Assembly: GCA_012103075.1 (NCBI GenBank)
Contig: JAAVLQ010000001.1
Coordinates: forward strand, 434,001 to 498,000
DNA length: 64,000 nt
Source of the DNA: Brucella cytisi
GTDB lineage: Bacteria; Pseudomonadota; Alphaproteobacteria; Rhizobiales; Rhizobiaceae
Reading direction: 5' to 3'
Part shown: positions 46,773 through 57,528 of the stretch, one piece after another
Layout of the letters: every line of letters starts with the position of its first letter
Numbering within the stretch: the first letter of the stretch is position 1
Position numbers and translations under genes: made by a program
Notes under the pieces: generated by a model
Seen by the model: the letters and a program-made list of their open reading frames with translations, nothing else
Told to the model about the DNA's origin: nothing
Database searches by the model: none

Positions 46773-47390
46773 ATGTTCGTGTCCACGGCGTTTGCCCAAA
46801 CCGCCACAGAATCGCAACCGGCACCTGCTGCTGGTGAGCACGGCGCAGCCGATGCTGTGCACACCGAAACCGGGGTCGCCAACGATGCCGGACACGGCAG
46901 CGGCGTATTCCCGCCGTTTGATTCCACCCACTATGCATCGCAGATCCTTTGGCTCGCGATCACCTTCGGGCTTTTCTATCTGTTCATGTCGCGCGTGGTT
47001 CTGCCGCGCATCGGCGGCGTGATCGAAACCCGTCGCGACCGTATCGCTCAGGATCTCGAGCAGGCAGCCCGCCTCAAGCAGGATGCCGACAACGCTATCG
47101 CTGCTTACGAGCAGGAACTGACCCGGGCCCGCACCAAGGCTGCTTCGATTGCCGAAGCTGCTCGTGAAAAGGGCAAGGGCGAAGCCGACGCAGAACGCGT
47201 TGCGGCCGAAGCTACGCTGGAAGGCAAGCTCAAGGAAGCCGAAGAACGTATCGCCGCGATCAAGGCCAAGGCCATGAACGATGTTGGCAACATTGCCGAG
47301 GAAACCACGGCAGAGATCGTCGAGCAGCTTCTGGGCACCAAGGCCGACAAGGCTTCAGTAACAGCAGCCGTCAAGGCTTCGAACGCCTGA
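46773..47390 (+). CDS. atpG: ATP synthase FO subunit b-prime
   Basis: 205 residues. Signal-like N-terminus ([14 protein letters not shown]), one membrane helix ([23 protein letters not shown]), long coiled coil rich in Glu, Lys and Ala ([22 protein letters not shown] and on). Peripheral-stalk partner of b; two unlike b subunits are the rule in this group. Unbroken; AAAGGGGAAA precedes the ATG. Confidence 0.92.
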   Translation: MFVSTAFAQTATESQPAPAAGEHGAADAVHTETGVANDAGHGSGVFPPFDSTHYASQILWLAITFGLFYLFMSRVVLPRIGGVIETRRDRIAQDLEQAARLKQDADNAIAAYEQELTRARTKAASIAEAAREKGKGEADAERVAAEATLEGKLKEAEERIAAIKAKAMNDVGNIAEETTAEIVEQLLGTKADKASVTAAVKASNA

Positions 47391-47400
47391 GGAGAGGACA

Positions 47401-47881
47401 ATGGACGCTACATTCTGGGCACTGATTGGCCTCATTATCTTCCCGGCAATCCCGGCTTACCTGAAGGTTCCGGGCATGGTTGGTCGTTCGCTCGATGAGC
47501 GGGCCGACCGCATCAAGAACGAACTGGAAGAAGCCCGCACGCTTCGCGAAGAAGCCCAGCAGCTACTGGCCGAATATCATCGCAAACGCAAAGGAAGCCG
47601 AAAAGGAAGCAGGCGACATCGTTGCTGCCGCCGAGCGTGAAGCCAAAGCACTTCTCGAAGACGCCAAGCGCGCGACGGAAGAGTATGTTGCACGCCGCAA
47701 CAAGCTTGCCGAGCAGAAGATCGCAACGGCTGAAGTCGATGCCATCAACGCAGTTCGCGCTTCGGCGGTTGATCTGGCGGTTGCTGCAGCCGGTAAGATC
47801 GTTGCCAACAAGGTCGACACGAAGGTCGCAGGCAACCTGTTCAAGGACGCTCTGTCACAGGTCAAGTCGAACCTGAACTAA
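47401..47881 (+). CDS. atpF: ATP synthase FO subunit b
   Basis: About 160 residues. Short N-terminal helix (MDATFWALIGLIIFPAIPAYL) and a coiled coil (DERADRIKNELEEARTLREEAQQLLAEY...EAEKEAGDIVAAAEREAKALLEDAKRATEEY). Ten bases after subunit b-prime, behind GAGGAGA. An extra base near 47582 breaks the frame. Last gene of the FO operon; the F1 genes are elsewhere, as usual in Alphaproteobacteria. Confidence 0.94.
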
Positions 47882-47904
47882 TAACGGCCTATATAGTTTT
47901 TAGA

Positions 47905-47936
47905 AAACGCCGCCTCGAAAGGGCGGCGTTTTTGTT
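47905..47936 (+). terminator. Terminator of the atp FO operon
   Basis: Perfect 10-bp arms AAACGCCGCC (47905-47914) and GGCGGCGTTT (47922-47931), loop TCGAAAG, then TTTGTTTTC. Confidence 0.93.
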
Positions 47937-47964
47937 TTCGGTTGGCCTGCTTATTGGAGCCTTG

Positions 47965-48460
47965 CTAGTCCCGGTCTCTCTCGGACAGATGTGCGAGAGG
48001 CAGCTCTCCTTGTGACTTGACCGTCTGGATGGCGAAGTTGCTCCGAATATCGATTACGCCGGGAAGCCGTAACAGCGTGCCTGATAGAAAGCGTTCATAG
48101 GCTGCCAGATCGGCCACTACGACCTGCAACAGGAAATCGGATTCTCCAGACACAAGATGGCATGATAAGACCTCCGGCAGATTTTGCACGGAGGTGCGAA
48201 ACGCCGTCGCGGTTTCTTCGTGATGACGCTCCACCCGGATACCAACAAATACAGTCAGTCCAAGGCCGACCGCGTTTCGATCCAGCGCCGCGTGATAGCC
48301 TTGAATAGCGCCTGCATTTTCGAGCATCTTGACGCGCCGCAGGCAAGGGGAAGGCGACAGGCCGATTTTTTTCTGCCAGTTGCACATTGGAGAGCCGCGC
48401 ATCTTCCCGGAGTGCCGTCAATATCTTGCGGTCGATAGTGTCTAGTTTCAATTTTGGCAT
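47965..48460 (-). CDS. Lrp/AsnC-family transcriptional regulator
   Basis: About 164 residues. HTH: LDTIDRKILTALREDARLSNVQLAEKIGLSPSPCLRRVKMLENAGAI; RAM ligand domain: HLVSGESDFLLQVVVADLAAYERFL. A break near 48372 lies within the HTH. Divergent from an amino-acid exporter gene, a frequent pairing in which the Lrp-type protein activates the exporter when its substrate is abundant. Confidence 0.9.
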
Positions 48461-48620
48461 GATCCGACAATCAGAGTTGTTAAGTTAGCAGAATATATCA
48501 CAAAGCCGTAATATTATGCCATAAATCGCAAGGACATGCGCATCCATCTCCGCATAGTTTCGACATCGCAGCTGCTTCACATAGTGGACTGGCTGACATC
48601 CTCTTTTGTGGACGATATCG

Positions 48621-49238
48621 ATGAGCGAGATGTGGTTATACGCAGGCGCACTGGCTGCTGCATTTCTTATTCCGGGTCCGGACATGCTTCTGCTCCTCCA
48701 GACTGGTGCGGCACAGGGGAGGGCGCACGCGCTGGCGGCTGCCTCGGGTCTCGCAATCGCACGCGCTTGTCACGTTGCACTTGCCGCACTTGGTCTGGCT
48801 GCGCTTTTGCATGCCTTCCTGTTGCGTTTCAGTTCGTCCGGATCATTGGTGCTTGCTATCTTGTCTGGCTTGCCATCGGCATTTTGCGCCACCCCTTGCC
48901 TGCAGTAGATGCAGTTGGCGGCATGCGTGAGCGGCGGTCCTATCTGGCGTCGGCCCGGAAAGGCCTTTTCACCAATCTGCTCAACCCGAAAGCGCTGCTT
49001 TTTTCTGTTCAGTATTGCTGCCGCAGTTTGTTCACCCCGAGAATGGCAGCATTACGCTCCAGTTCGCGTTGCTGGGGCAGTGATGACGATTGTGGGATTG
49101 TTGTTCGACACGATCTACGCCTTTACAGGTTCGTCGCTTGGAAACCTGTTCAAACGTTATCCGGCAATACAGTCTGTCCAGCGCTGGGGTTTTGCAGCAC
49201 TGCTTTTTGGCTTCGCCGCCGGGCTGGCTGCGGTTTAG
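48621..49238 (+). CDS. LysE/RhtB-family amino-acid exporter
   Basis: About 205 residues and six membrane helices: MSEMWLYAGALAAAFLIPGPDMLLLLQTGAAQGRAHALAAASGLA is the family start. Two breaks (near 48833 and between 48960 and 49060) compensate, so the first and last thirds share a frame. Likely under the divergent Lrp-type regulator; substrate unknown. Confidence 0.87.
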
Positions 49239-49241
49239 GGT

Positions 49242-49905
49242 TTAAATGCTGTAGCGGCCTTTGATGGGCGCGAAGGTGTAGCGGTGGATACCGGGAACGG
49301 GGCCAGCCGTTTCAATGGCAGCGCGATGTTTCACGGTCGCGTAGCCCGCATGGATTTCCAATCCATAGGGCGGATGTGCCGCGCCAGCACGAATCATCAT
49401 ACAATCACGCGTCACCTTGGCCACGATGGAGGCAGCAGCGATCGAGATAGAGCGCTGATCGCCTTTGACGAGAGCCGATCGGGGCAGGGCAGCCCCGCCG
49501 GAACATCGCGCCCGTCGATCAGCGCATGGCATGGCTGCAAAGTCAGGCCGACAGATGCGCGACGCATGGCTTCGAGCGCGCGGCTTTCCTGATATCGCTT
49601 CCGTCAATGCTGCGCGCGCTGAGGCTTGCCACCGAAACGGTGATAGCTTTTTCCAGAATGATCTCGTAGAGCGCTGCCCGTTTTGCAGCCGTGAGACGCT
49701 TGGAATCATCCGGGCCGTCTGGAAGGTCATCGATATCAAGAACGACCGCAGCGGCAACCACGGGACCAGCCAAGGGGCCACGTCCGGCTTCATCTATACC
49801 GACGATGTGTTTCAGTCCGCGTGAAAGCAGTCTTTTCTCTTCGGAAAAGTCAGGCGCGAGTGGGATATCAAAGAGGAGCGGAGAATCAGAAGCCGAGCAT
49901 TTCAT
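49242..49905 (-). CDS. rnhB: Ribonuclease HII
   Basis: About 220 residues. Removes RNA from RNA/DNA hybrids and misincorporated ribonucleotides. Catalytic motifs: [22 protein letters not shown] (Asp, Glu), [16 protein letters not shown] (Asp), and [14 protein letters not shown] (final acidic residue). Start [12 protein letters not shown] at 49905. Breaks near 49580 and 49483. Confidence 0.93.
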
Positions 49906-50100
49906 TTGGCGGCTATGCTCGCATTGCTTCCGATTCTCCGCAAGGGCCCTGCTCGAGGATGGTGGCGTGAAAGCAGGTAGCCCTCCGTCCGACACGAAGT
50001 CAGACGGGAGTTGAGCTGTCGACTGATAGGGTATTCAGTTTGAAAGGCGACACCAGTCCAAGGTGAAGTTCGCCTTTTGGAGCCTCTATGTGTGCTTCTA

Positions 50101-51273
50101 CTAAAATAGCGAAAGCTGTTTGCCTCCCTTTTCGACTGGCTCGAACAAATCGGTGCGCAACTGAAGGCGACGTGCATTGAAGCCTAGCTTGCGCGCGGTT
50201 ATCTCGAAACGGCGTCCGATCTGCCGGGCGTAGGGGCCTGTGCCACGCATGCGCTTGCCCCATTCGGCGTCATAATCCTTGCCGTCGCGCATAGAACGCA
50301 CCAGCGACATGACGTGACGGTAACGATCTGGATAATTGCGCAGCAGCCAGTCCTTGAACAACGGTGCTACTTCGAGCGGCAGGCGCAGCAAAACATAGCC
50401 TGCCTCGCGTGCACCTTGTGCATAAGAGGCGTCCAGAATGCGTTCGATCTCGTGATCGTTTATGCCCGGAATGACCGGGCCCATCATGATGGAGGCAGGA
50501 ATGCCCGCATCGGCCAGTTTGCGGATGGCTTGAAGCCGCAGCGTCGGCGTAGAGGCGCGTGGTTCCATTGTACGGGACAGATGAGCATCGAGCGTCGTGA
50601 CCGACAAGGCGACCTTGGCCAGCCCTTTCTCAGCCATGCGGCTCAAAATATCGATGTCACGGACAACCAGAGCAGATTTTGTCACGATGCCAACCGGATG
50701 ATTGGCAGCCTCCAGCACTTCAAGAATTTCGCGCATGATACGCCATTTCTTCTCGACCGGCTGATAAGGATCAGTGTTGGTGCCGATAGCGATGGTTTTC
50801 GGCTGATAACTGGGCTTGGCCAGCTCGCGTTCCAGAAGGCGCGCGGCATCCGGTTTCGCAAACAGGCGGGATTCGAAGTCGAGACCAGCAGAAAGCCCCA
50901 TATAGCTATGGGTTGGTCGGGCAAAGCAATAGATGCAGCCATGCTCGCAACCGCGATATGGATTGATCGAGCGGTCGAAATTGATGTCAGGTGAATCATT
51001 GCGGGTGATGATCGTGCGCGGTTTTTCGATCTGCACATCGGTCTTGAACGGCGGTAGTTCCTCAAGCGTGGTCCAACCATCATCGAAATCATGCCGCGTT
51101 GTCGGTTCGAAGCGTCCGGTAGGGTTGATGCCCGCGCCGCGTCCGCGCCTGCGGGCGTGATCAATGCGCAGGCCTGCCTCACCGATCATCGCGTTGGCGT
51201 GATCCGCGCGCCCGTTACCGAAGGCAGCCCGGTCGGCCTGTTTGATGATATCTGCCTGCTGGATCACTTCCAT
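50101..51273 (-). CDS. PA0069-family radical SAM protein (SplB-like)
   Basis: 390 residues, unbroken. Radical SAM cluster motif CEHGCIYC in INPYRGCEHGCIYCFARPTHSYMGLSAGLDFE, then TNTDPYQPVEKKWRIMREIL and VPIGIVTKSALVVRDID-like barrel strands; LLRLPLEVAPLFKDWL near the end. Related to spore photoproduct lyase, so a DNA-repair role is often proposed, but no substrate is proven. ATG 51273 preferred to the longer start at 51291. Upstream of rnhB on the same strand, 195 bp apart. Confidence 0.88.
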   Translation of the reverse strand: MEVIQQADIIKQADRAAFGNGRADHANAMIGEAGLRIDHARRRGRGAGINPTGRFEPTTRHDFDDGWTTLEELPPFKTDVQIEKPRTIITRNDSPDINFDRSINPYRGCEHGCIYCFARPTHSYMGLSAGLDFESRLFAKPDAARLLERELAKPSYQPKTIAIGTNTDPYQPVEKKWRIMREILEVLEAANHPVGIVTKSALVVRDIDILSRMAEKGLAKVALSVTTLDAHLSRTMEPRASTPTLRLQAIRKLADAGIPASIMMGPVIPGINDHEIERILDASYAQGAREAGYVLLRLPLEVAPLFKDWLLRNYPDRYRHVMSLVRSMRDGKDYDAEWGKRMRGTGPYARQIGRRFEITARKLGFNARRLQLRTDLFEPVEKGGKQLSLF

Positions 51274-51474
51274 CTTCGTCTCCCTGTGCAATCACGGCGA
51301 AAGCAAACCGGGAAACAGCACACCCTTTCAGGGCTAAGAACTGTTCTGTTGCGCGTGCCGTGCTGCCATGCGACTCTGTTTTGATGAATCTATTCCTATC
51401 CCAAGATTGAGAACAAAGCAAGAACATACGAGCAGCAGCTTCCCGTTCACGCGTTCTTGATATATGAAGCGCGC

Positions 51475-51982
51475 ATGTTGTCTGTCGTCATTGAAACCCT
51501 GAATTCTGAAAGAGCGCTAGCCCACACGCTTTCGGCTTTGGTGCCTGCCGTCGTGGAGGGGCTGCTGCGTCGTGTTACCGTTATCGACCGGGGATCGTCA
51601 GATGAAACCGCTCTCGTCGCACTAGGTGCAGGCTGCGCCTTTTATGCTGAAACGGATATTGAGATTGCGCTCGATGAAATTCGAACGCAGTGGGTACTAT
51701 TGCTGAAACCGGGCGCTATTCCGCAGGGGGGGGTGGGAGGAAGTCCTCCGCCGTCACATGGATAATGATGGCGCCGCCGCGCGCTTTTCACTGCCGGAAG
51801 ATGGCGGTTTCGGTTTGGTTCGGAAAATCGTTGGCCGCAAAGCGACACTTGATGCCGGGCTCCTAGTCCGGTTGGACCTTGTAAAGCCGCTATTGCTCGA
51901 CAGCGTGGCGTTTGATCAGCTTCCGCAACATTTACGGTCTGTCCGCCTCAAACACCCCATTCTGCCGCCCGACGAAGACTGA
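51475..51982 (+). CDS. Short glycosyltransferase family 2-like protein
   Basis: About 169 residues. GT-A start: LSVVIETLNSERALAHTLSALVPAVVEGLLRRVTVIDRGSSDETALVA, the usual nucleotide-sugar fold with Asp in DRGSSD. It lacks the later acceptor region of full GT2 enzymes, so it may be inactive or act with a partner. A G-run at 51725-51732 has gained or lost a base. Divergent from the radical SAM gene. Confidence 0.75.
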
Positions 51983-52040
51983 CCAAAACAGAAAGGTGAA
52001 ACCTGAAGCTTAGCCTTTTTCGGCATACATGCCGACCGGA

Positions 52041-52276
52041 TTAGTTCTGGTGAGAGGAGGGCGAAGTATCGCCAACGCGATGAGCCGAACCATCCTGATG
52101 GACTGGAGCCTCTATCGAGGCAGGAGCCGCGTAGTCGAGAGCTTCTGGCTCTGCGTTGCGACCGGCGTACGGTCGTTCGCATAGAGATTGGCAGGTTCGC
52201 CGAGATGCGGGTTTTCAGCGAAAGCAGCACCGGCGCTAAGAGCGAGGGCAGCGGCAGCAACAACAATCTTTTTCAT
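52041..52276 (-). CDS. Small secreted protein of unknown function
   Basis: Starts MKKIVVAAAALALSAGAAFA, a clear signal peptide at 52276 behind GGAGATAGG, then ENPHLGEPANLYANDRTPVATQSQKL. As given the frame stops at 52112, but one base too many near 52139 hides a better end, DYAAPASIEAPVHQDGSAHR and on, stopping at 52041; about 78 residues in all. Confidence 0.65.
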
Positions 52277-52435
52277 TTTCCTATCTCCGTGGAAGATGGA
52301 GCGGCGTTTGTTCGTCGTTCTGATGCAGCTGAAAAAGGCGGTTTTCTCAAAAAGAGCGAACAGTCTGTCCCAATGTATTGTCCAAGTGAACAATAGGGCA
52401 TTTTCAGGCTTTTGGTTGGGAGAGCCGTTCAGAAA

Positions 52436-53359
52436 TTATTTTGGAGAAGGGGCACTATAGGTCGAAATGACGAACCAGTCGGGTCTTTCGGCGGAAAGTT
52501 GCGCTGCTGCGCGCTCTGCAGCAGCCATATCTTCAAAGATCGCATAACAGGTCGCACCTGAACCGGACATCTGCGCATAAAGCGATCCGCTTGCGCGAAG
52601 CAGGTCAAGTTTGTCACCGATCTGGGGGCAAGTTTTAGGGCTGGAGGCAGAAGGTCGTTGCGGGTCGTCTCCAGATAGGCGCAAAGGGGGGCAATATCTG
52701 CATGGGAGGCGAATTTCAGCGCTGGATGGTCGCGTTTGTCGAGTGCGCGAAAGACATCCGGCGTTGCAACAGCGGTTCCATCATTGACGAGGAGCATGGG
52801 CACGGCTGGCAATCCCGCAACCGGGGTCAGGCTTTCACCGATGCCACGTGCGGCTAATGGTGTGCCCTTCGATGCGCCATGCAGGCACATGGGCAGATCG
52901 GCGCCAAGGGTAAGCCCCATCGCGGCGAGTTGCTCGAAACCGAGACCAAGCCCCCACAACGCATCAAGTGCGAGCAGCGTTGCTGCGGCATCGCTCGATC
53001 CGCCGCCTATGCCCGACGCAATCGGCAGGTTCTTCTCCAGATGAATGGCGACGGGCGGCAAAGCCCTTTGTGCATGCTCGTGCAAGGCGTCGCGCGCCTT
53101 GAGAACCAGATTGCCGCCATCGAGCGGTATGCCCCTTTGCAAAAGGACCGCTGACAGTGAAGCTGTCCTTTTCGGAGTGCTCGATACGGATGAGGTCGCC
53201 ATAGCGCGCAAAGACCACCAGCATATCGAGTAGATGGTAGCCATCATCTCGACGCCCCGTCACATGCAGCGCGAGATTGATCTTGGCTGGGGCAAGACGC
53301 GTCACCACATGTGCGAACCCGGCATTTGCGGGCGTTTCGGTTGTCGTAGAATGGGTCAT
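52436..53359 (-). CDS. ispE: 4-diphosphocytidyl-2-C-methyl-D-erythritol kinase
   Basis: Fourth enzyme of the MEP isoprenoid pathway, about 307 residues. GHMP kinase motifs: [29 protein letters not shown] at the start, ATP loop [21 protein letters not shown], and late [13 protein letters not shown]. Breaks near 53135 and 52628. Essential and single-copy in this group, so the breaks are very unlikely to be biological. Confidence 0.94.
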
Positions 53360-53434
53360 GTCTGCTAGGGAACCGGGACGCGAGAAAACATGGCGATCGC
53401 ACCGCTTCGCCGGCAATTGTTCGTGGTGGAAAGG

Positions 53435-53620
53435 TCAGTCCTTCTTGACGTAATATTCGCCGGTTTTAGGGTCTTGCACGAGTGTTCCGTGAGCCCGGTT
53501 CTGCGCTTCCTTTTCTGCCTGACGCACACGCTGGGATACGCGCGAGGCTTCACGCTTGAACGAGCGGTAGCCGTACCGGGCGGCGGCGATGATCAGCAGC
53601 AGAAAAATGAGCTGGGGCAT
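53435..53620 (-). CDS. Small membrane-anchored protein, 61 residues
   Basis: One N-terminal helix (MPQLIFLLLIIAAARYGYRSF) followed by a charged helix (KREASRVSQRVRQAEKEAQNRAH) and the end GTLVQDPKTGEYYVKKD, which resembles short zinc-ribbon-less tails found in Rhizobiales small proteins. The frame is intact and no family name is known to me. Confidence 0.7.
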   Translation of the reverse strand: MPQLIFLLLIIAAARYGYRSFKREASRVSQRVRQAEKEAQNRAHGTLVQDPKTGEYYVKKD

Positions 53621-53799
53621 GGCCTCAAGTCCTTAAGGGTCGCATTTCGGATTGCCGGATCGCAAAAGTCGAAATGCGGGATGTTCATGAAGGGGCGGGA
53701 AGCGGCCCACCCCACTTTCAGACACCATATCATGGTGAAACGAAGGAATTCAAAGCTTTGGTTCGAAAATCGCTGCTGAATTTCGCCTTCGCTTTATTT

Positions 53800-54672
53800 T
53801 TATAGGCCATAGCGGCCCCAAAGTGCCTTTTCTTCGGCTATCGAAAGCAGCCCATCGCCGAGATGCGCGGCGACGGAAGCCGGTTCAAGATTACCGAGCG
53901 CCATATCAACGCCGGGCATCTTGCGCCCCAGAAGGCCGCGTTTCTGTTCCACGAGCTTGAGCTTGATCTTGTCGCCGTAGGTTTTGCGCAGGAAGCTGCG
54001 CATATCGCCCAGCCCGTCAATCAGGCCAAGCTGTTGCGCCTTGATGCCGGTCCAGAACAGTCCGGTAAACAGGTCCTTGTCCTCGGCAAGCTTTTGTACC
54101 GCGCCGTTCCTTCACCATTTCGATGAAGGTTTCGTGGATTTCGAGCTGCAGTGATTTCAGCCGCTCGATATCGGCCTTCTTTTCCGGCTGGAACGGGTCA
54201 AGCGTCACCTTGTTGGAACCCGCCGTATAGACGCGGCGCTCAACACCGATCTTTTTCAGGAGTTCGGGGAAACCGAATGACGCTGACACGACGCCGATCG
54301 AACCGACGATGGATGACGGGTCGGCGATGATTTCATCACCAGCCAGCGCGATCATATAGCCACCCGAGGCGGCTACATCTTCGACGAAGATAAAACCTTC
54401 TTCTGATGTTCGGCGGCAAGATCACGAATACGCCTATAGATCAGACGGGACTGAACCGGTGACCCGCCGGGCGAGTTGAGCGAAATGGCGACGGCGGGCG
54501 CTTCCTTGTCGGTGAACGCCTTTTCAAGAACAGTCGCAGTCGACGCCAATGAGAGCATCGGACGGAACGCAGAACCGCCGGACATGATGGCGCCATGCAG
54601 TCGCACGACAGGAATCTCGATGGAAACCGGGCGGAAGCGGCGTGGAACGAGGCGCGTCAATAAACCGGACAA
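53800..54672 (-). CDS. S49-family peptidase (SppA/SohB type)
   Basis: About 290 residues. IPVVRLHGAIMSGG, NSPGGSPVQSRLIYRRIRDLA, catalytic Ser in FVEDVAASGGYMIALAGDEIIADPSSIVGSIGVV, and the Lys of the Ser-Lys dyad in the IGVERRVYTAGSNKVTLDPF region. No evident signal peptide or membrane helix at the N-terminus, unlike classic SppA. Breaks near 54393 and 54110. Confidence 0.87.
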
Positions 54673-54737
54673 GGCTAACTCCTGCTAACTGAAATCATTC
54701 AGCGGGAATGTAGGAAGCCATATGGGAAACACAAAGA

Positions 54738-54770
54738 AAACCGCCCGGAAATTTTGTTTTTCGGGCGGTG
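54738..54770 (-). terminator. Terminator of nhaA
   Basis: Arms ACCGCCCG (54740-54747) and CGGGCGGT (54762-54769); on the minus strand the stem is followed by TTTTCTTTG. It lies between nhaA and the S49 peptidase gene, both on the minus strand. Confidence 0.8.
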
Positions 54771-54782
54771 ACGTCGTTTCTC

Positions 54783-55963
54783 TCAGACGTTTTTCGGCTT
54801 TGTGACCAGACGCAGCAGAATATAGCCGCAAATGGCCGACAGGCCCGAACCGGCCAGTACGCCAATCTTCGTTTCCGCTTGCATGAGTTCGGATGGGAAA
54901 GAGAGGAGGCCGATGAAGATGCTCATCGTAAAGCCGATCCCGCACAGGACCGCTACGCCGTAAAGCTGTATCCACGTAGCTCCAAGCGGCTTTTGCGCGA
55001 GACCCGTCTTGATCGCGAGCCGGGCCGCGCCGAAAACGCCAAGCTGCTTGCCGATGAAGAGGCCAAGCATAATGCCGAGAGTAAGTGTATCCCGCATCAC
55101 CGAGGCATCGAGACCCGCAAACGATATGCCCGCATTGGCGAAACCGAAAATGGGCACGATGATGAAGGCAACAGGCACGGCCAGCGCATGTTCCAGCACA
55201 TGCAGCGGCGAGGTCATGTCGTCAGGCTTGCCGGGCGCTGCCTTCAGCGGAATCATCAGCGCCGTCACCACGCCTGCAACCGTTGCATGAACGCCGGAAT
55301 TCAGTACGAAGAACCAGAGGGCGGCTCCGCCGATCAGATAGGGCAGGAGCTTCATCACTCCCATCCGGTTCATGACGAACAGAACGATAGCGGCGGCGAA
55401 AGCTCCGCCCAGATAAGGCATGGAGATTTCAGCTGTATAGAAGATGGCGATGATGACGACGGCCGCGAGATCGTCCAAAATTGCGAGTGTCGCCAGAAAA
55501 ACCTTGAGGCTCGAGGGAACCCGCGACCCCAAAAGTGACAGCACGCCGAGCGCGAAGGCAATGTCAGTAGCGGAGGCACCGCCCAGCCGCGCACCTTGGC
55601 TGGGTCGTGCCAGTTGAACGCGGTGAAAATGATGGCCGGAAGAATGACGCCGCCCGCGGCGGCAATGCCGGGCAGCATACGGTTCGGCCAGCTTGCCAGT
55701 TGGCCGTCGAGAAATTCACGTTTGATCTCCAGCCCCACAAGAAGGAAGAACACGGCCATCAAGGCGTCGTTGATCCAGTGAGAAAGGCTGAGCGGCCCGA
55801 TATAAAAGTGAAGCGCTTCAAAATAGGCCTGCGAGAAGGGAGAGTTCGCCACGATCAACGCAAGCGCTGCCGCCACCATGAGGCTTACACCCCCTGCAGA
55901 TTCGCTATCCAGAAAGCGCCGCATGATCGATACGGGGCGGCTTTGATTTGGGCTATGGTTCAT
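54783..55963 (-). CDS. nhaA: Na+/H+ antiporter NhaA
   Basis: About 393 residues, 12 helices. Start [54 protein letters not shown]; the ion-binding Asp pair in [18 protein letters not shown]; late [13 protein letters not shown]. Exchanges Na+ or Li+ for protons. Break near 55577, within the TDIAFA region. Confidence 0.95.
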
Positions 55964-56175
55964 TGGTCCCGTTGCCTGTTCTTGTCGTTTTGCTGTTTGC
56001 GCTTTTTTTCGGAAAAGGGCGGCGGGGAGCCGCAGAACGAAAATTGCGGTTTTAGGAATATTGGCTCGAATATAGGGTTTCAACCAAAATCACCCGCTCG
56101 GACCGAAAACGATCCGCTCGTGTGAGTGGAACTTCTGAAATATTGCGATGTTATCCGATCCGGGAGGACACCGCG

Positions 56176-56517
56176 ATGGTGCTCACAGCTATTTTCGCCC
56201 AGCTCAATTGCTCCGACCTCGAACGCAGCACGGAATGGTTCGCCACGATTTTCGATCGGAACCCCGATGCGCGACCAATGCCGGGACTGGCTGAGTGGCA
56301 TCACGGTTCGAGTGCGGGCTTCCAGCTTTACCAGAACCCCGCTGAAGCAGGGCACGGCACCCTGACACTGATCGTCCGCGATGTGAGGGCCGAACATGCG
56401 CGTCTTTCGTTCGACGGGGTTCGTCCCGGCAATGTCGAGACCGCCGACTATAGGATGATTCTGAGGTTGCATGACCCGGACCGCAATCTGGTCGTGCTGA
56501 CGCAACCGCGTTTCTAG
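56176..56517 (+). CDS. VOC (glyoxalase/bleomycin-resistance fold) protein
   Basis: 113 residues, unbroken, behind GGGAGGA. Two beta-alpha-beta modules (FAQLNCSDLERSTEWFATIFDRNPD and GTLTLIVRDVRAEHARLSFDG), end DPDRNLVVLTQPRF with the late metal Glu replaced by Asp. Function unknown. Convergent with trmN6, ends overlapping by four bases. Confidence 0.83.
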   Translation: MVLTAIFAQLNCSDLERSTEWFATIFDRNPDARPMPGLAEWHHGSSAGFQLYQNPAEAGHGTLTLIVRDVRAEHARLSFDGVRPGNVETADYRMILRLHDPDRNLVVLTQPRF

Positions 56518-57307
56518 ATCAGAGCGTCGAGCCCGTTATTGATACCGTTGGCACGTGGCGTGAAACCATGTCCATTGGTGCCGTGGAGAACAAGCGCTGG
56601 CATCAGCGAAAGACCGGCGCGGCTCCCGCGTGTGCCTGTCACGACAATACGGATTGCCGCCGCTTCGGGGCGCGGCTGAACGGGGATGATCCTAAGCCCG
56701 CCAAACCGTCCCGACAGAGACTCAAGGATGGGGAAATTGAGCCCGGTCGGGCAATAATGGCAATACCGCCGCCGGGCTTCACAATAGCTGCCGCAGTGCG
56801 CACCCATTGCTCGAACATACCTTCGGGCATGACATGCGCTTCCGCCTTCAACGGATCGGGTGTACTGCGATCGCGCGCTTCGTTGAAGGGCGGATTCATG
56901 ATGGCGAAGTCGAAACTGTTGTCGACAAGCCCTGCGGCAATGCGTGCCTTGCCTCTCAGCGCGACGTCGGCTTCGATCACGCTGATACGGCCTGCCAGCG
57001 CGGCATTCAGCGGATGCGCAACACTTCTGCGGGCAAAGCCGGCCATGAAACCGGAACGTTCGACAAGAGTGATATTGGTGTCAGGGCAGCGCGAGGCAAC
57101 AGCAAGCCCCGCAGCACCTGCACCGCTGCCAAGATCGGCAACGCGCCCGGCAAAGCCGCTTGGAACGGCGCTTGCCAGAATCATCGCATCCACACCGGAA
57201 CGATGGCCTTTCAATGCGGGCTGGATGAGGTGAAACGCCCCACGATGAAACACATCAAGCGTTTCTCCAGCCTCATCTTCAGTTTCAAAACTTGCTTCCG
57301 AAGTCAT
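56514..57307 (-). CDS. trmN6: tRNA1(Val) (adenine37-N6)-methyltransferase-like protein
   Basis: About 264 residues. Class I methyltransferase: VADLGSGAGAAGLAVASRCP (SAM loop) and catalytic NPPF in FDFAIMNPPFNEARDRSTP, preceded by the family opening HLIQPALKGHRSGVDAMILAS. Break near 56735. Its ATG overlaps the stop of the DUF2007 gene (57304-57307). Confidence 0.87.
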
Positions 57308-57528
57308 CGATCGCGCAGTTCGTGTTCAATCTCGGCATCGATCAGAATCTGCCGTGCTTCCTCAAGCTGTTCTTCGCTGACCAGCAGGCGACGAGGCAAT
57401 ACGCCGAGAGAGCCTTCGATGATGCTCATATTAGTGTCGGCAATAAAATAGGCGATCCCGGCCTCTTTCATCAAGGCCTCGGCAAAGGACAGCAGAACGG
57501 AATCATTCGTACGGATAAGTTCGATCAT
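57304..57528 (-). CDS. DUF2007 small protein
   Basis: 74 residues from ATG 57528: MIELIRTNDSVLLSFAEALMKEAGIAYFIADTNMSIIEG, then RRLLVSEEQLEEARQIL. This is the usual DUF2007 (putative signal-transducing, PII-like fold) pattern. Translationally coupled to trmN6 by ATGA, a conserved arrangement in the group. No demonstrated function. Confidence 0.87.
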   Translation of the reverse strand: MIELIRTNDSVLLSFAEALMKEAGIAYFIADTNMSIIEGSLGVLPRRLLVSEEQLEEARQILIDAEIEHELRDR

